Source: an uncultured Desulfatitalea sp.
GTDB lineage: Bacteria; Desulfobacterota; Desulfobacteria; Desulfobacterales; Desulfosarcinaceae
Assembly: GCA_937868765.1 (NCBI GenBank)
Contig: CALMNL010000004.1
Span: forward strand, 756,749-820,748
DNA length: 64,000 nt
Direction of reading: 5' to 3'
Position numbers and translations under genes: made by a program. Shown here one piece after another: positions 25,560 through 34,475 of the stretch. Positions within the stretch are counted from its first letter, which is position 1, and each line of letters starts with the position of its first letter. The notes beneath the pieces are model-generated. The model was given only the letters and a program-made list of their open reading frames with translations, was not told where the DNA came from and made no database searches.

Positions 25560-28500
25560 CACTGTTTCTCTTTCTTGAAGGTTCCCGGCCATTCTTGTTT
25601 CTGCTTAAACAGATCATCGGTGCTGGGGAGCATACTGGCCATGTCTTTGCCCACCGCCTTTTCCTTGGCCTCGTTGATGAATTCGCCGGGGCCTTCCAGG
25701 GTCTGCTCCACCGAGCCCGAGAGCGAGCAGCCGCGCTTGGTCGAGGCCTCGAAGGCGACGTTGCCCGCACCGCCGTAGTTGTTCTTGAAGTCCTGGCCGA
25801 CGCCCGCCGAGAAGTCCGAATCCTGCACCCCGTTGGGGCCGAAGGTGAGCTGCCCGCCCACGGAGAGCGAGGTGCCGCCTTTGCCCGAAACCGTGAGGCC
25901 GGTGCCGGCCGTGACCGAGTAGTCCTTGACCACCCCCTGACCGTCGGTGGTGACCGCAGAGCTCAGATTGAAGTAGGCCCCGGCCTTGACCCCGGCCTGG
26001 TCGGCGCCCAGGGTGACCTTGATGCCCTGGCCGTAGGTGGCCGCGCCGGTGAATTCACTGATCGACTGGGAGGCGAACAGCTCGGGCGATCCCGGCACGG
26101 GCAGCTTGAGGTTGAATGTGACCGTGGTCCGCGCCGGCGACATGCGGCCCTTGAAGAAGAAGTAGTCGAAGTCGAAGCCGTAACCGTCGATCTTCTTGAA
26201 CAGCGGCGTGGATTCCGGGATTTCGCCCGATTCGAAGGCCAGCTTGGCCGCCTTGTTGCGCTGGATGCGCGCGTTCTCCTCTTCCCGGCGCGCCTCGGCT
26301 TCCATTTCGCGCTGTTGCAGCAGTTGTTCCAGGCTGCACCCGCAATCCCACTCGTCGTGGTAGGCGAACGAGCCGTGGGCCGTGCCCACCATGCTCAGGG
26401 CATAGACCAGTTCCCCGTAGATGGCCTGGCGCAGCTCGGCGTCTTTCTGGGCGCGCACCTCCGGGTCGCTGATCAGGGCCACGTGGCGGAAGACGTCGTA
26501 GTAATAGGCCTCGGCATTCGGTTTGATCTTCTGCATGTAGGCCACGGTAGCCACGTTGGTGGCCGAGCCGAAGGCCGTTTCGGCCGCATTGTTGCAGGCG
26601 TTGAAGAACGTCGTATGCGCCGCATGTTTGCGGAGCAGGCATTCGGCGCTGCCGCTCATGTTCGCCGCCTCGCATTGCTTCTCGATTTGATCCAGTTGTT
26701 GTTCCTGGATCTTGCCCGCCGTGGCCACCTTCTCGTTATACCGCTGGATGATCTCGAGCAGGGCCTGGTGCACCCGCTTGTTCACCGTGCGCAGGTATCC
26801 GCGGTACAGATTGCTCTTGCGGTTGTGCACGGCGAAGTTGTGCTTCTGGATGATGATGTTCATGGGGTCGGCGTAGCTCTGGGGATCGATCTGCAGGATG
26901 GCGACGAAAGGATCCACCTGGGAGACCAGTTCGGTCAGGGCGCCGGTCTTGCCCGTGGCCAGCTCGCGCTTGGCCACCTCGGCCTGCTGTTGCCATTGGC
27001 CGAGGTTTTTCATGAGCTCGCTCTTGTCCACCTTCACCTTGGGCCGACGCTTGCCGTCCTTGTATTTTTCCGGGTGCTTGGCCACGTCGTCCAGGTCCAC
27101 GCCGGGATCGACCTTCAACCCCAACCGCTCGAGCATCTTGAGCTGCTCCTTGCCCTGGGCGGCAAAGGACGACATGGAGTAGATCTGGAGCATCTCCATG
27201 AAATCCTTCAGGGCGCTCTGGCCCTGGGGTCCGGTGATGGCTTTGAGCGCGGCGTACTGGGTCAGCTTCTTGATGGGCGGCGCCTTGAAGCTGCCCTGCA
27301 CCGGCAGGTGCTCGACGAAGTAGCGCATTTTGTTGCGCTCGCTCTGGTCGATCTGGGCCATGAAGTCGGCGGATGTGGCGATGGGCGCCGCGGCCACGAT
27401 CTCGATATTCTTTTCGAAGGTCTCGTCGGGCGCGTCGACGGGCACCGCTTCGCTCTTTTCCAGAACCTTGGAGGCCTTTTTGGCCACCATCAGGGTCTGC
27501 GGCCGGTCGAGGTTCTCGTCTTCCAGGACGGCGCGCGCCTTGTCCGGCTGCCCCACGGCATGGAAATAGGCGGCCAGGCCCAGGGCCGCGTCCCACGAGA
27601 AGGGGCTCTGCTTGCGCGCCGCCTGGAACAGCGAGCGGGCCTCGTCCAGCTTCTCCATGTCGATGTAGAGGTTGCCCAGGTTGATCAGCGCCGTGAGGCT
27701 TTCGTCGGTCCAGGCCTCCGCCTTCATGGAGGCGGCCAGGGCGTAGCGGTAGCAGGCCTCGGCGTCCTGGCGGAAGGGCGCCAGCTCCCCGGCTTGCGCC
27801 TGGCCGGGATGGAGCCGCTCGCCGGCGGTGACGATGGCCGCTGCCAGGTTGTTGGCATTGGCGGTGCTCTGGGGATCCAGGGAGAAGACGGCGGCGGCGA
27901 AGGCGATGACGAAGTGCGGCTTGTTGAAGTAGTTGGTGGCGGAGCTCACGGCGAAAGAGCAGGTCTTGGCCTTTTGCGCGTCCGGCGCCTGGCCGTCGAA
28001 GCGCACGGTCCAGTTGGCCGCCTGGGCATAGGCCGACAGCTCTTCCGGCCGAAACAGCCTGCGTGAGGACGCATTGCGCCCGGCGGCCAGCTTGAGGATG
28101 TCGCTCTGGGTGGGCGCATCCTCTTTTTCGGGCAGCATCAAGGGCAAACGCTCGAGTTCCGCATTGACCGCCGCCAGGGCCGCGGCCTTCTCTGCGGGCG
28201 TGCGGCCCGAACTCGACGGCGAAAGGCCTTCTCCGCCCGTGGGCGCTGGTGTGTAGGTCGGCTCCTGGACCGGCGGCATCATCAGCATCTGGGTGCCGAC
28301 GCCCATCCCGCCCGAGCCGGCCCCTGATCCGCCGGCGCCGGCCGCTGCGCCGGGCGTGCCCATGTTGCCGGGGGCGAATTGCCTGGCCTGGGCCTCCCAT
28401 TGCCTTTGGGCTTCCGCCGTGGCGGCTTCGCGATCTTTTAGGTACTGCTGGGCTTCGGCATCGGTGGTCGGCATGCCGATGCATTTGGCGAACTCCTGGG

Positions 28501-28735
28501 TCAGCTCCTTATTGCGCTCGGTCAGCGGTTTGAGTTGGGCGGCCAGGGCTTCTGCTTCCTCCTTGGAACCGATACGCAGCTGGCCCTTTTGGTCCATGTA
28601 CGATTCGCTGATCTGCTGGATCTGCAGGGTCACCTCTTCGATCTGCCTGCCGATCTGTTCGCAATCCTCGCCGCACCACCCCTCGGCGGCCCAAAGGACC
28701 AACAGCAGCAGATAAACGGACACCGGTCTCTTCAT
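25559..28735 (-). CDS. Large secreted TPR-containing protein, unknown function
   Basis: A 1058-residue protein with a signal peptide (MKRPVSVYLLLLVLWAAEG). A glutamine-rich helical segment comes next, then a Gly/Ala-rich low-complexity linker near residue 150. Tetratricopeptide-like repeats lie around residues 350-430 (ALINLGNLYIDMEKLDEARS, then WDAALGLAAYFHAVGQPDKA). A long helical middle contains scattered cysteines. The last ~170 residues alternate Gly/Ser/Thr with hydrophobics (TAGTGLTVSGKGGTSLSVGG), like an amphipathic beta-sheet or small barrel. AGGAGCG precedes ATG 28735. It heads a coupled group with the YkgJ gene. Location is likely periplasmic or outer membrane; no family is recognised. 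Confidence 0.75.
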   Translation of the reverse strand: MKRPVSVYLLLLVLWAAEGWCGEDCEQIGRQIEEVTLQIQQISESYMDQKGQLRIGSKEEAEALAAQLKPLTERNKELTQEFAKCIGMPTTDAEAQQYLKDREAATAEAQRQWEAQARQFAPGNMGTPGAAAGAGGSGAGSGGMGVGTQMLMMPPVQEPTYTPAPTGGEGLSPSSSGRTPAEKAAALAAVNAELERLPLMLPEKEDAPTQSDILKLAAGRNASSRRLFRPEELSAYAQAANWTVRFDGQAPDAQKAKTCSFAVSSATNYFNKPHFVIAFAAAVFSLDPQSTANANNLAAAIVTAGERLHPGQAQAGELAPFRQDAEACYRYALAASMKAEAWTDESLTALINLGNLYIDMEKLDEARSLFQAARKQSPFSWDAALGLAAYFHAVGQPDKARAVLEDENLDRPQTLMVAKKASKVLEKSEAVPVDAPDETFEKNIEIVAAAPIATSADFMAQIDQSERNKMRYFVEHLPVQGSFKAPPIKKLTQYAALKAITGPQGQSALKDFMEMLQIYSMSSFAAQGKEQLKMLERLGLKVDPGVDLDDVAKHPEKYKDGKRRPKVKVDKSELMKNLGQWQQQAEVAKRELATGKTGALTELVSQVDPFVAILQIDPQSYADPMNIIIQKHNFAVHNRKSNLYRGYLRTVNKRVHQALLEIIQRYNEKVATAGKIQEQQLDQIEKQCEAANMSGSAECLLRKHAAHTTFFNACNNAAETAFGSATNVATVAYMQKIKPNAEAYYYDVFRHVALISDPEVRAQKDAELRQAIYGELVYALSMVGTAHGSFAYHDEWDCGCSLEQLLQQREMEAEARREEENARIQRNKAAKLAFESGEIPESTPLFKKIDGYGFDFDYFFFKGRMSPARTTVTFNLKLPVPGSPELFASQSISEFTGAATYGQGIKVTLGADQAGVKAGAYFNLSSAVTTDGQGVVKDYSVTAGTGLTVSGKGGTSLSVGGQLTFGPNGVQDSDFSAGVGQDFKNNYGGAGNVAFEASTKRGCSLSGSVEQTLEGPGEFINEAKEKAVGKDMASMLPSTDDLFKQKQEWPGTFKKEKQ

Positions 28736-28979
28736 GGAGCGCTCCTGTGCAACCCTCGATATTCCCGTTGGCGGTTCAGCCATTACCCCGTGTCCATCCG
28801 GGAATGGACCCTGCCTGCGCCCAAAAAAGCCGCAGCGCCCGTCCCGAACCTCCCGGCGCCGGGGGATTCGGCAGGGGCGCCTTCAACCTTCCAAAATTTC
28901 GTCAGATTTTATTGCGGGAGCGGTTTGCGCGCAAGAAAAATGTAGGGAACTGCGGCCGATCCGGCGGGATGCCGGGGCG

Positions 28980-29612
28980 TCATCGCCTCCGGCCGGTCAT
29001 GAGAAAGACCCCGAACCGATTCATCTTTCCATCGGCGCCCGGTTTCACCACCTCCGCGGCATCGGTCGCGGCGACATCCGCGAAGCCTGCGGCCGAGAAG
29101 GCCTTGCGCAGCGCCGCGCGCTCGAACCCGAAATGGAACACGCCGGTATTGTCCCCATGGAACCGGCCCTCTTCCGGGTCCAGATCGGAGAGGCACAGAT
29201 GCCCGCCGGGGCGCAGTACGTTGTAAAATTGCGCCAGCAGCGGTTCGACGCGCTGGATATGGTGGAGGGTCATGTTGCTGATGATCAGGTCGTACCGACC
29301 AGGCAGGGGGTGCCCCTGGTCGAGGTCGAGCAGGACGGTTTTCACTTGCCTGAGGCCTAACTCGGCGATCTTGCGGTCGAATTGCGCCAGCATGCCAGGC
29401 GAGCTGTCGACGCCGGTGACCGACCGCACGCGCGGCTGGATCTGCAGGCTCAGCAGTCCGGTGCCGCAGCCGAAATCCAACACCTCCATGTCGGGGCTCA
29501 AGGCGATCTGCCGCGAAATGGCTTGGGAAACATCCTTTACCAGCTTGACCCGCACGGGGTTTTCATCCCATGCCGCGGCCTCTTTGTCGAAATCGCGTTT
29601 TTCGGTGTTCAT
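28980..29612 (-). CDS. Class I SAM-dependent methyltransferase
   Basis: A 210-residue methyltransferase. Motif I is VLDFGCGTGLLSLQI, followed by the acidic end of beta-2 in VTGVDSSPGMLAQF, LIISNMTLHHIQ (motif IV region) and LRPGGHLCLSDLDPEEG. Start ATG 29612 has AAGGAGG nine bases upstream; an open upstream extension lacks similarity. It lies 65 bp after the acyltransferase on the same strand. The substrate is unknown. Confidence 0.92.
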   Translation of the reverse strand: MNTEKRDFDKEAAAWDENPVRVKLVKDVSQAISRQIALSPDMEVLDFGCGTGLLSLQIQPRVRSVTGVDSSPGMLAQFDRKIAELGLRQVKTVLLDLDQGHPLPGRYDLIISNMTLHHIQRVEPLLAQFYNVLRPGGHLCLSDLDPEEGRFHGDNTGVFHFGFERAALRKAFSAAGFADVAATDAAEVVKPGADGKMNRFGVFLMTGRRR

Positions 29613-29677
29613 CGATCCGTTGCCTCCTTCAATGCAGGTCGCTCCAGCGAGCAGGACAAGTGATAATAGGGTCGCCA

Positions 29678-30844
29678 TCATGTCCTGACAAGCGCCGGCA
29701 ACCAGGGCCCCCGGATCTTGGGCTTGCCCACCAGTTGGGGCACATATCGGTTCAGAAGGTAAATGAACGGAACGCAGAGCGCCATGCTGACCACGGTCAT
29801 GACCAGGCCCGACAGGAAAATCATCACCGGCCGGCCGGCATAAAGGGCAAGCACCCACTGGCTGATCGGCGGATTTATAAAATGATAGAAAACACCGTTC
29901 AGGCACATGAGGATCAGGGTGTTCCGCCCCATCCAGGCGATGGTTTTCCAGCCGGCGGTGAGCTTGCCCAGCAAAAAGACGCCCAGCGACCCGGCCAGGG
30001 CCGTCGCCGGGAACCAGAAAAGGTGCCCGTGGGAGGACATCATGATGACCACGGCGTTGTAGTAGTTGAAATTGAACGGCCCCTGGTTCAATCTGAAAGT
30101 AAACCAAACGATGAGAAATGCGATCATGGCTCCCGGCGCCAGGAACTTGGCGGACCCTTCGCCGATCAGAAAGTGCCGTCTCCGCAGATAGTAGCCGGCC
30201 AGGTAGAAGGCGTACATGATGACCGCCTCGTGCACGAACAGGAAGTTGTACATCCGGTGTTTGGCCAGGTTCAAAAAATCGCCGTACAGGTTCAAGTAGT
30301 AGCCGCACAGGTAGAACGCGGGAATGGCGATCAGGATCTTGAGATCGGTCCGGGAAGCGCCGGCATCGCGTATCCCCAAGCGGAAGAACAGATAATGGAT
30401 CATCTCCACGGAAAAGAGCAGCAGCAGGAACCAGGACGGCACGCAGAACAGGGGAATGCCCAGCCCGGTCATCACCAGGCCGCCGATATAGCCCTGGATG
30501 CTGGGCAGTTTCAGGTCGAAGAAGTCGCCCGGGAAGAGGGCGGCCAATCCCATGAAAACCACCGTGAAGAAAATGAAGGGCAGCAACCGGGATAGGAATC
30601 GGTATTGGAAATATTGCCAGGCGCCCGACGAAAGGTCGCGCTCCCTGGCGATGAAGCCGGAAAGAACGAAAAAGAGGAGCATGTGGAACGCGTAGATGAA
30701 CTTGTACAAGGTGGCGGCGGCGGGTTCGTCGAGCATCATGAGCCGCTCGATGAAGTGCCCGTAGAAGACCATGGCCATGGCGTAGCTCCGGGCGACATCG
30801 AGATATTGAATTCTGCCGGTGCCGGTGCCGGGTGCAAGCGGCAT
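29678..30844 (-). CDS. Acyltransferase family 3 (OafA/YrhL-like) membrane protein
   Basis: A 388-residue protein with about ten transmembrane helices. The family start IQYLDVARSYAMAMVFYGH is followed by FIYAFHMLLFFVLSGFIARER, which carries the conserved H and FxxSG motifs of acyltransferase_3 enzymes. These transfer acyl groups to sugars or lipids at the membrane. Two adjacent ATG codons (30847 and 30844) follow an AAAGGAG site; the second has better spacing (5 bp). It probably forms an operon with the downstream methyltransferase. Confidence 0.9.
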   Translation of the reverse strand: MPLAPGTGTGRIQYLDVARSYAMAMVFYGHFIERLMMLDEPAAATLYKFIYAFHMLLFFVLSGFIARERDLSSGAWQYFQYRFLSRLLPFIFFTVVFMGLAALFPGDFFDLKLPSIQGYIGGLVMTGLGIPLFCVPSWFLLLLFSVEMIHYLFFRLGIRDAGASRTDLKILIAIPAFYLCGYYLNLYGDFLNLAKHRMYNFLFVHEAVIMYAFYLAGYYLRRRHFLIGEGSAKFLAPGAMIAFLIVWFTFRLNQGPFNFNYYNAVVIMMSSHGHLFWFPATALAGSLGVFLLGKLTAGWKTIAWMGRNTLILMCLNGVFYHFINPPISQWVLALYAGRPVMIFLSGLVMTVVSMALCVPFIYLLNRYVPQLVGKPKIRGPWLPALVRT

Positions 30845-30940
30845 CATCGCTCCTTTCGCTAAAGCATTTGCGAGGGCCGCAAAATCCGGGCACCCGCTTT
30901 CTGTCAATACCCGCTCTTCATCGTTTTTGGGGGGAACGGC

Positions 30941-31303
30941 ATGCGGCGGCGCCCAAAACTTCTTCTAAATCTCTTCGATTTCCTTCTGGTTGCCGCCATT
31001 TTCCTGGCCACCGCCCTCCCCACCCAGGCCGCCCCCCAAAAGGACGCCGCCGGTTGTTCCAAACACCCTTTGTTCAGCCGCATGGCCAACATGCCGCTCA
31101 CCTTCTGCAAAACGGTGCCCTTCGACGCCTTCAAGTTCAAGACCGGAAAGAATACCGATGCCACCGTGGAAGACCGGTGCTTCGAAATCCGGTACAAGAT
31201 CCAGGACGGCTTCGAGGCCCCCAGCCCCCTGGCGTCTGTGGCCAGCAACGACACCGAAGAGGGGCGCGCCAGGAACCGGCGGGCGGAACTGGTGAAGCAG
31301 TAA
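30941..31303 (+). pseudogene. OmpA-family lipoprotein-like gene with large in-frame internal deletion
   Basis: The 120-residue frame has a signal peptide (LVAAIFLATALPTQAA). It is followed by the N-terminal region found in a family of OmpA-domain proteins (KHPLFSRMANMPLTFCKTVP, FKFKTGKNTDATVEDRC, IRYKIQDG). It then jumps to the last ~20 residues of an OmpA peptidoglycan-binding domain (SNDTEEGRARNRRAELVKQ). The body of the OmpA domain, roughly 150-200 residues, is missing although the frame is kept. A strong terminator follows 19 bp later. It may be a decayed gene or a short secreted product; it cannot bind peptidoglycan as OmpA does. Confidence 0.7.
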
Positions 31304-31322
31304 TTCGCATGCACCCCTCGAA

Positions 31323-31362
31323 AAAGACCGAAGGCTGAGCCGGGGCTCGGCCTTCGGTCTTT
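31323..31362 (+). terminator. Rho-independent terminator after the OmpA remnant
   Basis: AAAGACCGAAGGC pairs perfectly with GCCTTCGGTCTTT over 13 bp, and the 14-base interior contains a further GAGCC/GGCTC pairing. The 3' arm ends in TTT. It lies 19 bp after the + strand stop and may stop transcription from both sides. Confidence 0.85.
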
Positions 31363-31485
31363 CATTCACGATCGCATACCCGGCCAACGCGCTGCCGCCT
31401 TTTCAGCATCGGCCCTCTGCGCGGACGCGGACCTATCGCCCGCCTTGAACGCGACGAAACCATCTCACCCCTGGAGGGGTACTCG

Positions 31486-31677
31486 TCATTTCATCCAACA
31501 GGTGCGCATACATCCATTGAAGTAAGCCGACCACTCGGGCGTCCCTTCAGTATAGTGCTCTGAGGCGGCCTCGGTGCAATGGGTGACGCAGGCTTCGCTG
31601 CCGCTTCCGGCACGAATGTGTTTCGGCGAAACCGCGATGACCGACAAGGCTGCGAGTAGAATAAAAATATACTTCAT
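31486..31677 (-). CDS. Small secreted twin-CX3C protein (63 aa)
   Basis: A 63-residue product with a signal peptide (MKYIFILLAALSVIAVS). The mature part is about 40 residues with cysteines at 30, 34, 56 and 60, spaced as CX3C-X21-CX3C. Such twin CX3C spacing fits a helical hairpin closed by two disulfides. A GGAGG site lies 6 bp before the ATG, so the gene is probably real. No family was recognised. Neighbours on both sides are unrelated secreted proteins. Confidence 0.65.
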   Translation of the reverse strand: MKYIFILLAALSVIAVSPKHIRAGSGSEACVTHCTEAASEHYTEGTPEWSAYFNGCMRTCWMK

Positions 31678-31749
31678 GAAATCCTCCAGATGGGTATGAT
31701 CATAAATACTGGCCGTAAGTATATTCCGTCAAGAGAGTTGTTGTCGCTG

Positions 31750-32235
31750 TTACCTGGTATCGACGATCACCTGGCCGCGAGAAGTAAACGAAAGCCCCTG
31801 CTGGGATTGGGTCCCGATCATCACCGCCTCGACGATGGGCGGGTTCACCGGTCGGTCGGACTTCCATATGACGATGAAATTGGCCCCGGACCCGCCCGTC
31901 TTGTCCTTTTCCGGCACCACATGGCGCACGGATTCCAAGGGCTGCAACACCTGGGGAGCGGTCACGAACCGCTGCAGGAGGGCGCCGCGGGTATCGTAAA
32001 AGTCCGCCGCGGTGACCCGGATGGGGTGGTTCGGGTCGGTATTGCGCACGCTCAGCGTGACCGTCAGCAAAAACGGCCGCTCCCGGTCGCCGCCGTAGAT
32101 GTGCGAATAGGCGGGGACATAGATGGTCTGGCCGTCGCTCGGGGCGGGCGGGCATTCGGCCCGGGAGGCCGAAGGCAGGCCCCAGGGCCCCGCCCAGAAG
32201 AGTATCCACAGCCAAAAAAGATGATGCTTGCGCAT
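31750..32235 (-). CDS. DUF3124 domain protein, secreted
   Basis: A 161-residue exported protein. After a signal sequence (LFWLWILFWAGPWGLPSASRA) it contains YVPAYSHIYGGDRERPFLLT and SVRNTDPNHPIRVTAADFYD, which match the DUF3124 family of periplasmic immunoglobulin-like proteins. Function is unknown. ATG 32235 has an AGGAG site; the open frame upstream lacks signal or similarity. It is divergent from the S51 peptidase gene. Confidence 0.78.
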   Translation of the reverse strand: MRKHHLFWLWILFWAGPWGLPSASRAECPPAPSDGQTIYVPAYSHIYGGDRERPFLLTVTLSVRNTDPNHPIRVTAADFYDTRGALLQRFVTAPQVLQPLESVRHVVPEKDKTGGSGANFIVIWKSDRPVNPPIVEAVMIGTQSQQGLSFTSRGQVIVDTR

Positions 32236-32407
32236 GGCGGCTCCTTGCCCTCGGAAGGGTCTGCGGTCCAGCTGTTTTCCACCCATTTTTGCCTGGGGGA
32301 CTGGCGATGTCAATCGTAAGGTGGATGAAGCACATTCGGTCAGGCTTGACATCCCTTTGCTCATCCTCGATTATCTGTATTCATTGAATGCTTGGCGGAG
32401 CGTGCCG

Positions 32408-33121
32408 ATGGCTTATGTCCTACTGCAAGGCGGCGGCGAGTTTCAGGGGCAGATGCGTCGATCCGATCTGCGCGCGATGGAGCTTTGCGGCGGCATGGAT
32501 GCGCCGGTGGTGATTGTTCCGGCGGCGGCCGCGCCGGACGCCAACCATGAGCGCGCCGGGCGAAACGGGCGGCGCTGGTTCGCGTCGCTGGGCGCGCGGC
32601 GGGTGACGGTAGCGCCTTTGATCGATCGGGCCGGCGCCCAGGATGCCGGCGTGGCCGCCTTGTTGGCACAGGCACGACTGATCTATCTGCTGGGCGGATT
32701 TCCAGACTATCTGGCCCAGACCCTGGCCGACAGCAAGGCTTGGCAGGCCGTTCAAAGCGCTCTAAGCCGTGGGGCGGTCCTGGCCGGCAGCAGCGCCGGG
32801 GCCATGGTGGCCTGCGCGCATTTCTTCGATCCCCAGACCAGGCAGGTCGTGCCGGGGCTCGGGGCCATCCCCACCGGCTGCGTGTTGCCGCACCACAATA
32901 CCTTCGGGCAGCTTTGGGCGCCGCTGCTGCAACAGGAGTTGCCCGCAACGCCGCTCATCGGCATCGACGAAGAGACCGGCATGCTGAGCGATGCCGCCGG
33001 AGAACGATGGCAGGTGCTGGGCGGCGGCCGGGTGACCTTGTATCTGGCGGGCAAGCAATTCACTTATTCCGACGGCATGACTTTCCGCTTGACCGGCGGT
33101 TTTACCTCGCCAGAGGGATAA
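32408..33121 (+). CDS. Peptidase S51 / cyanophycinase-like protein
   Basis: A 237-residue cytoplasmic protein. The nucleophile elbow is LAGSSAGAMVA (Ser in GSSAG), preceded by the family's LIYLLGGFPDYLAQTL and followed by GCVLPHHNTFGQL and LIGIDEETGML. These features mark the peptidase S51 family (dipeptidase E, cyanophycinase). Without a cyanophycin synthetase in view, a small-peptide hydrolase is more likely. ATG 32408 follows GGAG; the earlier open frame shows no similarity. The 3' end overlaps the convergent PDZ lipoprotein by 20 bp. Confidence 0.88.
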   Translation: MAYVLLQGGGEFQGQMRRSDLRAMELCGGMDAPVVIVPAAAAPDANHERAGRNGRRWFASLGARRVTVAPLIDRAGAQDAGVAALLAQARLIYLLGGFPDYLAQTLADSKAWQAVQSALSRGAVLAGSSAGAMVACAHFFDPQTRQVVPGLGAIPTGCVLPHHNTFGQLWAPLLQQELPATPLIGIDEETGMLSDAAGERWQVLGGGRVTLYLAGKQFTYSDGMTFRLTGGFTSPEG

Positions 33122-33794
33122 CGAGCTCCTGACCGCTCCTTTTTATCAGCAGATGGACGGTTGCGCCCGGCCTTCCGTTGATGCGCACGGCATCTTTCAT
33201 TTCATCGCCGGATATCGGCTCGCCGTCGATTTCCAATATGACGTCGCCCTGCTGCAGGCCTGATCTTTCAGCCGCGCCTCCCGGCGCCACCGAAGTGATG
33301 GTGTAATCCTTCATGGTCATCCCCAACCCTGTCTTGGGATGATCCTTTGCGGTCTTCTCGGAACCGGCGCCGTCGCGGATCCGGGTCAATAGGGCATACG
33401 CACTTTCAGCCTCCTTGGAATTCCGGCTGATATCCGTTACGACCTGATCCCTGCGGCCGGGATTCATGATTCGGGTGATGTTGGTGAGGACCCTTACGCC
33501 TTCCGGCGGATGGTTGACGATGTTGTAGGTGTACCGGAACGTCCATTTTTCCGAATGCCGTTTGACAAACGAAAGCACGTTGTAATCCTGATCGATCCTT
33601 TCGGTCTGGAAATCCGACGACAGCATGGCGTTGGTTATTCTGTCCGCGATTTCGGCCTTGGACGCATTCGCTATGATGACGTCGGCCTTGCCGGTGGGCG
33701 TTTTAAGCATGCCGGCCGGCTCTGTGGTGGCACAGCCGGCGAAGAGGCAAACAAGCAACGTCGAACACGCGAAGATTCGGGAAATGGAATACAT
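33102..33794 (-). CDS. PDZ-domain lipoprotein
   Basis: A 230-residue protein with a lipobox (LVCLFAGC, Cys21), so it is membrane anchored. Residues 35-130 form an unassigned alpha/beta domain. Residues ~150-230 are a PDZ domain (GLGMTMKDYTITSVAPGGAA, GLQQGDVILEIDGEPI). There is no protease domain, so it probably binds partners or peptides. It borders the A+T-rich cassette island and its own G+C content is lower than in genes to its left. Confidence 0.83.
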   Translation of the reverse strand: MYSISRIFACSTLLVCLFAGCATTEPAGMLKTPTGKADVIIANASKAEIADRITNAMLSSDFQTERIDQDYNVLSFVKRHSEKWTFRYTYNIVNHPPEGVRVLTNITRIMNPGRRDQVVTDISRNSKEAESAYALLTRIRDGAGSEKTAKDHPKTGLGMTMKDYTITSVAPGGAAERSGLQQGDVILEIDGEPISGDEMKDAVRINGRPGATVHLLIKRSGQELVIPLAR

Positions 33795-33881
33795 TTATAA
33801 ATGCTCCTTGGACGCGCGCCGCCTGCTCGCGGCGGTGCGCAGTCGCGCGATAGTAAATAACCGCCTGCTTGCAGAAAAGAT

Positions 33882-34244
33882 TCAAGTGGTCGTTTTGGGT
33901 TGTTTGTTATAGCCCTTTTCGCCATAGGGTTTTAGCTTTTCAGCCCATAGCGCCTCAAGAATTCGGAGATCCTCAGCAGGGTCGTAACCCGGGTCGTCCA
34001 ACGGCTCGAGAATTTCAAGCTGCTCAAATACAAACGCATCCGGGCCAAATTGCACCCATTCTTCCTGCAAAACGACATTGCGACAGCTGCCCATCTTCAG
34101 CTCGGCTTTAAAGCGATTAAGTATCGCCGGCAGATTGGTACTTGAACCTATAAGAATTTTGCCATTGACCTTGTTTATGATCTGAAAGACCCCCATAGGA
34201 TGGGCAATCTCTCTGTAAGCATTTTTTTTAGCTTTTCTATCCAT
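33882..34244 (-). CDS. GIY-YIG-like nuclease family protein (divergent)
   Basis: A 120-residue protein with a single GIY-YIG-like fold. The two sheet motifs read GVF (18-20) and LIG (31-33) instead of GIY and YIG. A conserved arginine is in NRFKAEL and a candidate catalytic glutamate in FVFEQLEIL. The second motif tyrosine is lost, so nuclease activity is uncertain. G+C content is low compared with the core genes. It lies downstream of the last cassette with a truncated attC, and may itself be transferred DNA. GAAGGAA precedes the ATG. Confidence 0.7.
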   Translation of the reverse strand: MDRKAKKNAYREIAHPMGVFQIINKVNGKILIGSSTNLPAILNRFKAELKMGSCRNVVLQEEWVQFGPDAFVFEQLEILEPLDDPGYDPAEDLRILEALWAEKLKPYGEKGYNKQPKTTT

Positions 34245-34475
34245 TTTTATTCCTTCGGCAATTGGCGGTACTTGAACATGGATTTAAATGGTGACAGCCC
34301 TTGGCAGGATATCCGGATGCGCTGCCAATTGAACTGCTCTTGTCGTGAACTCGCCTGAGTGGCTCTTGGTCTTTATGGGGCCATTTGTTCTTGCCATCGG
34401 GACATCGCCAGTTAGGTTTTAGGGTCCACTTTTCTTGGGCAGGTGCTCGATCCACTGAATGCCATGGTTAGCAAA
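34245..34475 (-). other. End of the cassette array: truncated attC and unassigned sequence
   Basis: The - strand begins with the attC left core TGCTAAC (34473-34467), which matches the first bases of the adjacent cassette. The expected complementary right half is not found, so this attC is truncated or rearranged. A 72-codon GTG-initiated frame (34455-34237) covers most of the rest, but it has no ribosome site or similarity and I do not call it a gene. Confidence 0.55.

Noticed and set aside
25595-28066. A long + strand reading frame opposite the TPR protein
   Set aside because: Composition typical of a G+C shadow frame; no ribosome site or domain.
33795-33881. Possible further attC upstream of the PDZ lipoprotein gene
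   Set aside because: G+C-rich repeats are present but no pair of complementary cores was found.
34237-34455. 72-codon GTG-initiated frame in the array tail
   Set aside because: It starts inside the truncated attC, overlaps the GIY-YIG gene start and has no ribosome site; could not be supported as a gene.
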